Origin: Holophaga sp.
GTDB lineage: Bacteria > Acidobacteriota > Holophagae > Holophagales > Holophagaceae
DNA: 5,768 nt
NCBI GenBank assembly: GCA_016715205.1
Contig: JADKBC010000032.1
Coordinates: 1 to 5,768, forward strand
Direction: 5' to 3'
Below are positions 1 through 5,650 of the stretch, one piece after another. The notes beneath the pieces were generated by a model. That model did not search any database and had not been told where the DNA came from. It saw only the letters and a program-made list of their open reading frames with translations. The position numbers and the translations under genes were made by a program. The number at the start of each line of letters is the position of its first letter. Position 1 is the first letter of the stretch.

Positions 1-192
1 ATGGAAGGCCTGGTGGCAATGGATGCCGCCCTCAAGGCTGCCGCCGTTCAGATTGCCTCGCTGACCATGCCGCCCTCGGAGACCAATTATATGGGCGTAA
101 TGCTGACCGGCGACCAATCGGCCTGCAAAGCTGCCGCGATTGCCTTCCGCGAGATGGTACTGGATATCGCTCGCGACCCGATTAAGTATTAA
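1..192 (+). CDS. eutL: EutL-type BMC-T microcompartment shell protein, C-terminal part (5' end outside window)
   Basis: This is the last 63 codons of a trimeric shell protein of the ethanolamine microcompartment, ending at TAA 190-192. The segment DAALKAAAVQ, then PPSETNY, then LTGDQSACKAA and finally LDIARDPIK follows the C-terminus of E. coli EutL (DAALKSADVQ, PPSETNY, LTGSQAACKAA, LEIARNPI) almost position by position as I recall it. EutL is about 219 residues, so roughly the first 150-160 lie upstream of the window. The ATG at base 1 aligns inside the family and is very probably an internal methionine, not the start. EutL carries two fused BMC folds and forms trimers with gated pores on the facets. 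The next gene starts 23 bases downstream, so both are surely co-transcribed. No frame damage is visible in this part. Confidence 0.9.
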   Translation: MEGLVAMDAALKAAAVQIASLTMPPSETNYMGVMLTGDQSACKAAAIAFREMVLDIARDPIKY

Positions 193-215
193 AAGCCCGA
201 CCCTGAGGAGCTGTT

Positions 216-1722
216 ATGCCTGAAATTGACAACGATCTGCTCTCCATTCAAGAAGCCCGCACCCTGGCGACTGCAGCCCATGCCGCCCAAAAGCAGTTCC
301 TGCACGCCTCGCAGGCTGAGGTCGATCGCATCTGTCAGGCCATGGCCGAAGCCGGAGCGGCTGCCGCCGAGCGCCTGGGCCGTATGGCGGCGGAGGAAAC
401 CAGCTATGGGTGCCCCGAGCATAAGACACTTTAAAATTTGCTCTCCTCTCGCCTGCTTTGGGAAGCGATCCGCGAAATCCCCACTGTCGGGGTTGTGCGC
501 CACGATGTGAAGAAAAAGATTTACGACATCGCCTTGGCCGATGGGCGTGATTGCCGCCTGGTGCCCAGCACGAACCCCACCTCCACCACCCTGTACAAGA
601 TCCTGATCTCCGTCAAAGCCCGCAATGGGATCATCATCGCCCCTCATCCCTCTGCCGTCAAATGCTCGGCGGAAGCAGCCCGGGGTATGCTCGAAGCCGG
701 CGAGCGGGCTGGCATGCCCAAAGGTCTGGTCGCCTGCATGACACGCGTCAGCCTGCCCGGCACGCAGGAATTGATGAGGCACAAATACATTGCCCTGATC
801 CTGGCCACCGGCGGATCGGAAATGGTGCGGGCTGCCCACCCGGTGGGCAAGCCAGCTATGGGGTGGGCCAGGCAATGTCCCAGTCTACGTTGACCGTTCG
901 GCAGATATTGCCCGGGCGGCCAAATACATTGTGGCCTCCAAAGCCTTTGATCACTCCGTGATCTGCGCCACCGAACAGGCTGTGGTGGCCGACCGGCCGA
1001 TCGCCGCCCAGTTGGAAGAATTGATGAAAGCCGAAGGCGCCTATTTCGTCAACGACGAACAGGCCAAAGCGCTGGCAGGGCTTTTGTTCCCATCCGGTCC
1101 ATTGATCAACCCCAAAATGGTGGGTAAAAGCCCGCAGCAGTTGGCCCAGGCCTGCGGGATCAGCGTCCCGGCCACCGCCCGCATCCTGGTCGCCCGCCTG
1201 AAAGGCGTTGGGCACAGCGAGCCGCTCCAGGCGAAAAGCCGACCACCGTCCTGGCTGGTACGAAGCTGACGGATGGGGAAGCCGGCTGTGAGCGCTGCAT
1301 CGACCTGATCAACTTTGGCGGCGCGGCCACCTCGCTGGTCATCCATGCACAAGACGACAAGGTCGTCATGCAGTTTGGCCTGGAGAAACCCGTCTTCCGG
1401 ATCCTGGTGAACACCTTTGGCACACTGCGCCACGGGCTACACCACCGGGTCATGCCCGCCATGACCCTCGGCCCGGTGTGGGGTTGGCGGAGCTGCGACC
1501 GGCGATAACATCTCCGTCCACCATCTGTTCAACATCAAGCGCCTGGCCTATGAAGTCACTCCTCCGCCCGAAGCAGCCATGCTGCCCGGCTCGACGGATG
1601 ACCCGGCTCAGCTTGCCATGCGCGGGATCGCCAGCGCAGCGCCAGCCCCCATTCCCACCGCCGTGGCTGCCGACCAGATCGACGAGATTGTGCGCCGGGT
1701 GTTGGCCGAATTGAGTAAGTAA
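216..1722 (+). pseudogene. eutE: CoA-acylating acetaldehyde dehydrogenase (EutE role, AdhE-like), reading frame broken as sequenced
   Basis: It would oxidise acetaldehyde with CoA and NAD+ to acetyl-CoA in the microcompartment lumen. The start is ATG 216, with GAGGAG at 205-210. Family landmarks in order: AAQKQF near the N-terminus; EHKTL-stop-NLLSSR; VPSTNPTSTTLYK; APHPSAVKC; LILATGGSEMVRAA; the active-site segment FDHSVICATEQ (Cys encoded near 964-966); EKPVFRILVNT; and GDNISVHHLFNIKRLAYE. These match the aldehyde dehydrogenase half of AdhE better than E. coli EutE, which ends in a TPTGEG..ARTF segment. After the catalytic domain come about 50 residues: a Pro/Ala linker and a helix DQIDEIVRRVLAEL, a likely C-terminal encapsulation peptide. 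Repaired length is about 500 residues, against 467 for E. coli EutE. As read, no single frame covers the gene: there is an in-frame TAA at 432-434 and shifts near 537/557, 856, 869, 1233, 1428, 1449 and 1473-1488. Sequence between breaks is well conserved, so the functional call is firm. Whether the breaks are real is doubtful. Confidence 0.88.
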
Positions 1723-1750
1723 GTTTTACCTTGTGTGTAATGGAGCCAAC

Positions 1751-1773
1751 CTGGCGGACAGCCTGTCTGCCAG
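1751..1773 (+). other. Intercistronic hairpin between dehydrogenase and BMC-H genes
   Basis: CTGGC-G-GACA (1751-1760) pairs with TGTC-T-GCCAG (1764-1773) around a three-base loop. This gives ten pairs, one of them G-U. A T-rich stretch (ATTTTTCTTTG) begins only about 20 bases further on, so it is not a standard intrinsic terminator. It lies in the 94-base gap before the shell gene. It could protect a processed 3' end, or attenuate read-through so that the abundant shell protein is expressed differently from the enzyme. The pairing is seen; the role is inferred. Confidence 0.5.
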
Positions 1774-1816
1774 AACCAGCTCTTTCAATATTTTTCTTTG
1801 ATAAGGAGAGATTACC

Positions 1817-2137
1817 ATGCCAGTAGACGTTTCCATGATTGCTCTCGGAATGGTCGAGACCAAAGGTTTGATCGGCGCCATTGAAGCCGCCGATGCGATG
1901 GTCAAGGCTGCCAATGTAACCCTGATCGGCAGTGAGTATGTCGGCGGTGGTTTTGTAACCGTAATGGTCCGCGGGGATGTAGGCGCTGTCAAAGCTGCCA
2001 CTGATGCCGGCGCCGCCGCTGCCAAACGGGTCGGCGAACTGGTGTCGGTCCACGTCATTCCACGCCCCCACGCCGATGTCGAACTGATCCTGCCCCAGCA
2101 GTCCAAAGGTTCCTTCGGCGGGAAAAGCGGCAAATAA
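1817..2137 (+). CDS. eutM: PduA/EutM-type hexameric BMC-H shell protein
   Basis: A 106-residue protein forming the hexagonal tiles of the microcompartment facets. A single BMC domain spans about residues 7-93. It opens with ALGMVETKGL, continues with AIEAADAMVKAANV and VRGDVGAVKAATDAGAAAA, and ends with VHVIPRPHADVE. This is close to Salmonella PduA as I recall it, and EutM, PduJ and PduA are hard to separate by sequence alone; eutM is chosen from the operon. The pore loop reads E-Y-V-G-G-G-F (residues 40-46), where PduA has E-K-I-G-S-G-L. The pore Ser is therefore Gly44 and the adjoining Lys is Tyr41. A short tail rich in Gly and Lys (about 95-106) follows the domain. The start is well supported by AAGGAG at 1803-1808, eight bases upstream. 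The frame is intact, unlike the genes on either side. A 118-base gap with a hairpin separates it from eutQ. Confidence 0.95.
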   Translation: MPVDVSMIALGMVETKGLIGAIEAADAMVKAANVTLIGSEYVGGGFVTVMVRGDVGAVKAATDAGAAAAKRVGELVSVHVIPRPHADVELILPQQSKGSFGGKSGK

Positions 2138-2164
2138 TCGAACCGGGCGTACGGATCGCTGACT

Positions 2165-2194
2165 GCCGGGTTGGATGTAATCAATCCACCCGGC
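2165..2194 (+). other. Hairpin downstream of the BMC-H gene
   Basis: GCCGGG (2165-2170) pairs with CCCGGC (2189-2194), and TGGAT (2172-2176) with ATCCA (2184-2188). T2171 is bulged and the loop is seven bases. No U-tract follows, so termination is unlikely. A stable structure just after a shell gene can block 3' exonucleases and raise the level of the upstream message, which would suit a major shell protein. That role is inference. Confidence 0.5.
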
Positions 2195-2255
2195 GGTCTG
2201 GCGATGCGTTGACCCAGTTTACAGATCTGGCTGTTACGGGAATAGGTATAACCTG

Positions 2256-2832
2256 ATGCCGCGTCAACTGTTCATTGCCGCTGATATTCGCCGCCTGGCG
2301 AGCGAGCAGAAGTCCAAACTGCTCATCTTAAGCCCTGAGGATATTGTCACCCCAGAGGCGGTGGATACGGCGCGGGAATTGGGCGTGCGGCTGGAATACG
2401 AAAAACCTCTTCAGCCGGGGACAGCCCTGCCCCAGCCAGCCAGCCCAAACCCCCGACCAGTGCGGCTTCACCACTGCCGCCGCTAAAAATGGTGGCGGGC
2501 GGTTCTGTCACGCTCGATCCATTTGGCGAGGGCCTGGCTGCACCGGGCACCAACGTCCGCCTCAAAGATGTGGTCACCCAGGCCGATGGCTCACCGATGG
2601 CTGCCGGCTATATGACCCTCGAGCAGGGAGTTTTCCCTGGACGCTGACCTACGATGAAGTTGATGTGGTCGTGGAAGGCGAACTGGTGATCCGGCGCCGC
2701 GCCGAAATGGTGCGCGGCGGCCCGGGTGATGTGATTTTCATCCCGAAGGGCTCTTCGATCACATTTGGCACGCCCAGCCGGGTGCGCTTTATGTATATCG
2801 CCTATCCGGCGAACTGGAGCGAACTGGGATGA
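2256..2832 (+). CDS. eutQ: EutQ, cupin-fold ethanolamine utilisation protein, with two frameshifts as sequenced
   Basis: EutQ is a cupin-fold protein linked to microcompartment assembly, and acetate kinase activity has been reported for the Salmonella protein. Three open segments in successive frames make one protein. Residues 1-50 (frame from 2256) hold the EutQ N-terminal module: LFIAADIR, then ITPEAV-like IVTPEAV and ELGVRLEY. A Pro/Ala/Ser linker follows. From about 2489 in the next frame come LDPFGEG and DGSPMAAGYM. From about 2638 in the third frame come PWTLTYDEVDVVVEGEL, GDVIFIPKGSSITFGT and YPANW. The last block parallels the E. coli C-terminus (PWTLNYDEID, GDVMFIPKGSSIEFG, WPANW). 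Both breaks are -1: one in 2395-2485, and one at about 2635, where TTCCCTGG should read TTCCCCTGG. Repaired length is about 192 residues against 233 in E. coli, mainly through a shorter linker. The ribosome site is weak (AGG 2244-2246). The stop overlaps the eutT start as ATGA. Confidence 0.9.
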
Positions 2833-3647
2833 GCGTGATCACCGAGGCCGAACTGCGCGAACTGTGGCAAAACGGACGCGGCCAGCTCCCGCCTTATGCC
2901 CCGGGAACGCGCTTCTCGGCAGCTGCCAACGATTTTCTCAAGGCGCATAACCTCCAGGTTCAGCTGCAAACAAGCGCGGCCATGCCCAATCCGCAGCCAA
3001 ATGGCCCCCCGCCAGCCGTAAACCAGGCCGATTGGAACAAGCCCAGCGTCTTTCCGGTGGTCCTCAGCGGGCCTATGCCAGTCTGTGCTGAATGCGGCCA
3101 GCCCCTGCACCACAAACCTGAACACATGACCCAGCTCGATGCGGGCCATTTTGCTTCAAAAACCGACCCGCGGCTTGTGCTGCGCGGCAGGGTGGACAGC
3201 CTGCACGCCCTGGTACAGCTCACCGCCGCCACCGCCCGGCGCTTTGAGCTGCCCGAATTGGGCCAGCACCTGGATACCCTGGCAGCCTACTGCCGCGAGA
3301 TCATGAGCGCCGAATACAACCTGCGCCCGGCCGCCGCCCTGACCATGCTCGGCAAGAGCGAGGAAGAACTGCACCAGATCTCACATTGGCCCGACAGGCA
3401 TCTGGGAATCCCGCACCTCACGCCGGGCCCGCGCGACCATGAGATTCTGCACTGGCTGAACATGCTGCGCACCCAGGCGCGTGAGGTCGAGATCAGCGCC
3501 CTGCAGGCATTCCCCAACCCCGGTCTGGATCCGGCGGGAGTTGGTCCCAGCCTGGCCCGCGCCTTAAACCGCCTGTCCTCAGCAGTTTATGTCCTGGAGT
3601 TATATTTCCAGGCTGGTAAAATCCATTGGAAGACATTAGAGAAATGA
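2829..3647 (+). CDS. eutT: EutT, ATP:corrinoid adenosyltransferase
   Basis: EutT transfers the adenosyl group of ATP to reduced corrinoid, making the adenosylcobalamin cofactor of ethanolamine ammonia-lyase. The frame is intact at 272 residues, close to the 267 of the enterobacterial protein. Shared landmarks are ITEAELR near the N-terminus, C-x2-C (Cys86, Cys89) followed by QPLHHKP, KTDPRLVLRGRVDS (111-124), EEELHQISHWPDRHL (178-192), LRTQAREVE (213-221) and ALNRLSSAVYV (245-255). The last is near-identical to ALNRLSSTVYV in E. coli. Salmonella EutT has a His-x11-Cys-Cys-x2-Cys metal motif. Here only the C-x2-C pair is present: Val85 replaces the first Cys, and I see no His at the expected spacing. 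The protein may therefore bind metal differently. It starts inside the eutQ stop (ATGA, 2829-2832) and ends inside the eutJ start (ATGA, 3644-3647), so the three genes are probably translationally coupled. Confidence 0.95.
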   Translation: MSVITEAELRELWQNGRGQLPPYAPGTRFSAAANDFLKAHNLQVQLQTSAAMPNPQPNGPPPAVNQADWNKPSVFPVVLSGPMPVCAECGQPLHHKPEHMTQLDAGHFASKTDPRLVLRGRVDSLHALVQLTAATARRFELPELGQHLDTLAAYCREIMSAEYNLRPAAALTMLGKSEEELHQISHWPDRHLGIPHLTPGPRDHEILHWLNMLRTQAREVEISALQAFPNPGLDPAGVGPSLARALNRLSSAVYVLELYFQAGKIHWKTLEK

Positions 3648-4500
3648 ACGCTGCAATCAACCCCAACCTCGCTGAGCTGCTGGCGCATACCGACGCCGTA
3701 ATGAACGGCCGCTCCAACGGCTGGCGCCCCGACCTGACCTGATTTTGAATGGCCAGTATCGAGGCCAGGTGCATGTTGGCGTGGATTTAGGCACGGCTTA
3801 CACTGTGCTGATTGTTCTGGATGAACACTACCAACCCATTGGTGGAGCCTACCAATTCGCCCAAATTGTGCGTGATGGTCTGGTGGTGGATTTCGTTGGG
3901 GCAGTAGCCCTGCTGCGCAAGCTGAAAGCTCAAGTTGAAGCCAACCTGGGGTTCGAGCTGCTCTCGGCGGCCTCCTCCTACCCTCCCGGCGTCCCACAAA
4001 CCGAGGTGCGGGCAACCGCCAATGTGCTCTACGCAGCCGGGATGGAGTGCAGCGGACTGATTGAAGAACCAACTGCCGCCAACAATGTCCTCCAGATTCA
4101 AGACGGCGCGATTATTGATGTGGGCGGCGGCACCACCGGCATCGCCGTATTGGAAAAAGGCAAAGTGGTTTATACAGCCGATGAGCCTACCGGCGGGACC
4201 CATTTTTCATTGGTCATCGCTGGGGCGCTTAATATTCCCTTTGAGCAGGCCGAAGAACTGAAGAAAGACCCGCGTGAACAAAGACGCCTGCTGCCTGTGG
4301 TGCGCCCCGTCATGGAAAAGGTGGGCAGCATCATCAACCGCCATATTTCCGGGCGCAGCGTTGAAAAATTATACCTGGTCGGCGGAACCTGCGCCTTTCC
4401 AGGCATGGACAAAGTCATTCAGGATTATACGGGCATTGAAACCATCCTGCCCGGCAGTCCTTTATTCGTCACCCCGCTCGGGGTTGCGATGCACAATTAA
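3644..4500 (+). CDS. eutJ: EutJ, actin/Hsp70-fold chaperone-like protein, frameshift near the N-terminus
   Basis: EutJ belongs to the actin/Hsp70 ATPase fold and is thought to act as a chaperone in the eut system; its client is not established. From ATG 3644 the frame reads about 32 residues (ending NGWRPDL) and meets TGA at 3740-3742. The protein resumes one frame back with ILNGQYRGQVHVGVDLGT and runs to TAA 4498-4500. The nucleotide-binding motifs are all present: phosphate-1 VGVDLGTAYTVLIVLD, then EEPTAANNVLQ, phosphate-2 IIDVGGGTTGIAVLEKGKV, and the adenosine motif LYLVGGTCAFPGMDKVI. Each has a direct counterpart in E. coli EutJ (WLGVDLGT, DEPTAVADLLQ, VVDIGGGTTGIA, LWLAGGSCMQPG). With one base restored somewhere in 3676-3742 the length is 285 residues, against 278 in E. 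coli. If the break is real, translation from TTG 3745 would give a 251-residue protein that keeps the whole ATPase core but lacks the N-terminal arm. The start overlaps the eutT stop. Confidence 0.9.
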
Positions 4501-4517
4501 AATAATATTGGGGTGTG

Positions 4518-4553
4518 GGGTGTTTTGTGTGCTGTTGCCCACAAATAACACCC
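4518..4553 (+). repeat. Imperfect hairpin upstream of the CcmP-like gene, arms related to the one downstream
   Basis: GGGTGTT (4518-4524) pairs with AACACCC (4547-4553), and TTGTG (4525-4529) with CACAA (4540-4544). AT at 4545-4546 is bulged and the loop is ten bases. The arms share GGGTGTTTT and AACACCCAA with the stronger hairpin at 5289-5335. It begins 17 bases after the eutJ stop and has no U-tract. It may be a decayed copy of the same repeat or an mRNA stabilising structure. Confidence 0.45.
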
Positions 4554-4565
4554 AACTTCTCCCGC

Positions 4566-4597
4566 TTGTTGAGATGATATCTAAAATAATATTTTAT
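4566..4597 (+). promoter_or_regulatory. Possible internal promoter ahead of the CcmP-like gene
   Basis: A 30-base AT-rich patch stands out from GC-rich surroundings in the 128-base gap after eutJ. TTGTTG (4566-4571) could serve as a -35 with TATTTT (4590-4595, 18-base spacer) as the -10. The matches to consensus are moderate, and AT-rich spacers give such hits by chance. An internal promoter would make sense for a shell gene with its own strong ribosome site. Confidence 0.22.
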
Positions 4598-4628
4598 CCT
4601 CATACGAGGGGATAACAAGGAGAAACAT

Positions 4629-5255
4629 ATGGGCGATCAATTTCAACTCCGCTGCTATTCTTATATCGACCGCATGCAGCCCCAGTACGCAGCCTTTGTC
4701 GGCACAGTGACCCAGGGCGACCTGCCCACTGAGGGTATGGCAGCCCTGTACATTGAAGTCGCCCCAGGCAACGAGGTTTTCCGCCTGGTGGACATTGCCG
4801 TCAAAGCCACCGAAGCCAAACCCGGCGCACAAATTGTGGAGCGCGAATTTGGCATGTTCGAGGTCCACTCCCGCTCCCAGTCCGAAGTTTTGGAAGCCGG
4901 GCGGATAGTGCTCGACCGGATCGGCCTGAAGATTGAAGACCGCGTCCGCCCAGAGATTGCCTCTGTCCAGATTATTACCAATGTTGATCCGTACCAGGCC
5001 CAACTCCTGAACCGTTTCCGGCGCGGCAGTATGCTCGTGCCCGGCGAGACCATGCTGGTGCTGGAATGCGCTCCAGCCGCCTATATCAACTATGCCCTCA
5101 ACGAAGCCGAAAAAGGCGCCTCGATCAAGGTGCTGCACGTCTCTTCAGTGGGCCGCTTCGGCCGCATGTGGCTGTCTGGCTCCGAGGCCGAAATTCTAAC
5201 CGCCCGCAACGCGGCTGTCCAGGCGATCCAAAACCTGGAAGGCAAAAAAGGGTAA
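4629..5255 (+). CDS. CcmP/CsoS1D-like double-domain (BMC-T, stacking type) shell protein
   Basis: A 208-residue protein with two fused BMC folds (about residues 1-100 and 105-208) that would form pseudohexameric trimers. It follows cyanobacterial carboxysome CcmP closely as I recall it. Both have LRxYxYxD then QPQ near the N-terminus, IEVAPGNEVFRLVDIA (CcmP: IEISPGIEINRMMDIA), IVEREFGMFEVHS, LNRFRRGSMLVPGET (CcmP: INRQRRGQMVLPGET), APAAYINYALNEAEKGA, and VGRFGRMWLSG. Members of this group stack as two trimers with gated pores. The Glu-Arg pair associated with the gate in CcmP/CsoS1D is present as Glu71-Arg72. The start is ATG 4629, with AAGGAG at 4617-4622 six bases upstream. The frame is intact. 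It is separate from, and additional to, the EutL-type BMC-T at the start of the window. No ccmP symbol is given because the context is ethanolamine, not carbon fixation. Confidence 0.92.
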   Translation: MGDQFQLRCYSYIDRMQPQYAAFVGTVTQGDLPTEGMAALYIEVAPGNEVFRLVDIAVKATEAKPGAQIVEREFGMFEVHSRSQSEVLEAGRIVLDRIGLKIEDRVRPEIASVQIITNVDPYQAQLLNRFRRGSMLVPGETMLVLECAPAAYINYALNEAEKGASIKVLHVSSVGRFGRMWLSGSEAEILTARNAAVQAIQNLEGKKG

Positions 5256-5288
5256 CGCACCAATCAACGTCGGTTCAGAATACGAAAA

Positions 5289-5335
5289 TTTTGGGTGTTT
5301 TTTGGGCGGCTACGCCGCCCCAAAAACACCCAAAA
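5289..5335 (+). repeat. Long near-perfect inverted repeat (22-bp stem) just before the last gene
   Basis: The left arm 5289-5310 (TTTTGGGTG, six T, GGGCGGC) pairs with the right arm 5314-5335 (GCCGCCCC, five A, CACCCAAAA). There is one T/C mismatch and the loop is TAC. This is the strongest structure in the window. The right arm ends on the first base of AAGGA (5335-5339), the ribosome site of the next gene, so folding could limit initiation there. It could also partly terminate transcription or define a 3' end after the shell gene. Its arms resemble the weaker hairpin at 4518-4553, and TTTTGGGT recurs at 5761-5768, suggesting a dispersed intergenic repeat. Confidence 0.75.
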
Positions 5336-5346
5336 AGGATGGGCTC

Positions 5347-5637
5347 ATGGCTAAGATTTTTTACACCGAACGCGATATTGAAGATATGTATGCGCGCGGC
5401 GTCACCAGCATTGAAGTCCACGACAATGTGGTGCTGACCGACCTGGCGCGCGAGCGCATGTTCAAGCTCAACATGCAAACCAAACGCGTCGACCCCAAAG
5501 CCCATCCTGAGGACAACCCACGAAGCCCTGGTTCACCGCATCAAGGCCGCCGTCCTGGCGCCCTGAACGGACAGGCCGACCCGGTTTTACTGGACACGGT
5601 CATCCGGCGGGTTTTGGCCGATAAGGAAGTAAACTAA
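5347..5637 (+). CDS. Small microcompartment-associated protein of unknown function, with EutQ/EutT-like N-terminus and encapsulation-peptide-like C-terminus
   Basis: I do not recognise this as a named family. ATG 5347 has AAGGA at 5335-5339 (seven-base spacing) and begins MAKIFYTERDIEDMYARG. Residues 1-47 look like the N-terminal modules of EutQ and EutT in the same operon: (I/F)YTERDI, then VVLTDLARE, then KLNMQ. The middle is shifted. From about 5513 to 5560 the family-like reading is TTHEALVHRIKAAVLA in another frame; before and after that the main frame applies. The breaks are a two-base loss or one-base gain near 5512, and one lost C near 5561. The repaired protein is about 97 residues. 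The uncorrected frame happens to stay open with a low-complexity Pro/Arg/Gly stretch. The C-terminus, DPVLLDTVIRRVLADKE, is an amphipathic helix like the end of the dehydrogenase. It could be a cargo or adaptor protein. It is the last gene before the terminator. Confidence 0.7.
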   Translation: MAKIFYTERDIEDMYARGVTSIEVHDNVVLTDLARERMFKLNMQTKRVDPKAHPEDNPRSPGSPHQGRRPGALNGQADPVLLDTVIRRVLADKEVN

Positions 5638-5650
5638 TCCGAAAGTGCTC

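Noticed and set aside
432..434. TAA as a programmed recoding site
   Set aside because: There is no slippery heptamer or downstream structure that I can see, and the many other breaks in the same gene favour sequence error.
189..875. Long open frame of 228 codons on the - strand
   Set aside because: It lies fully antisense to the dehydrogenase, whose landmarks are clear. The product is low-complexity (rich in Gly, His, Ala) with no family motif; such frames are common opposite GC-rich genes.
1478..1714. 78-codon open frame on the + strand inside the dehydrogenase
   Set aside because: It is out of phase. The frame starting from 1501 reads family sequence (GDNISVHHLFNIKRLAYE) while this one is low-complexity.
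2209..2252. Possible promoter before eutQ (TTGACC with TATAAC, or with TGTTAC)
   Set aside because: TATAAC sits four bases from the ATG, too close to yield a message with a leader. The properly spaced TGTTAC matches the -10 consensus at only three of six positions.
3587..4203. Open frames of 161 and 138 codons on the - strand
   Set aside because: Both mirror the eutT end and eutJ, which have clear nucleotide-binding motifs on the + strand.
4581..5138. 185-codon open frame on the - strand
   Set aside because: It is the antisense shadow of the intact CcmP-like gene, has no ribosome site, and shows no recognisable motif.
5289..5335. CRISPR repeat or transposon end
   Set aside because: There is no array of spacers, no transposase gene and no evident target duplication in the window; two or three palindromic copies fit an intergenic repeat better.
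5302..5346. Upstream TTG start for the last gene
   Set aside because: It would translate the right arm of the hairpin and has no ribosome site. ATG 5347 has AAGGA seven bases upstream and begins at the conserved module.
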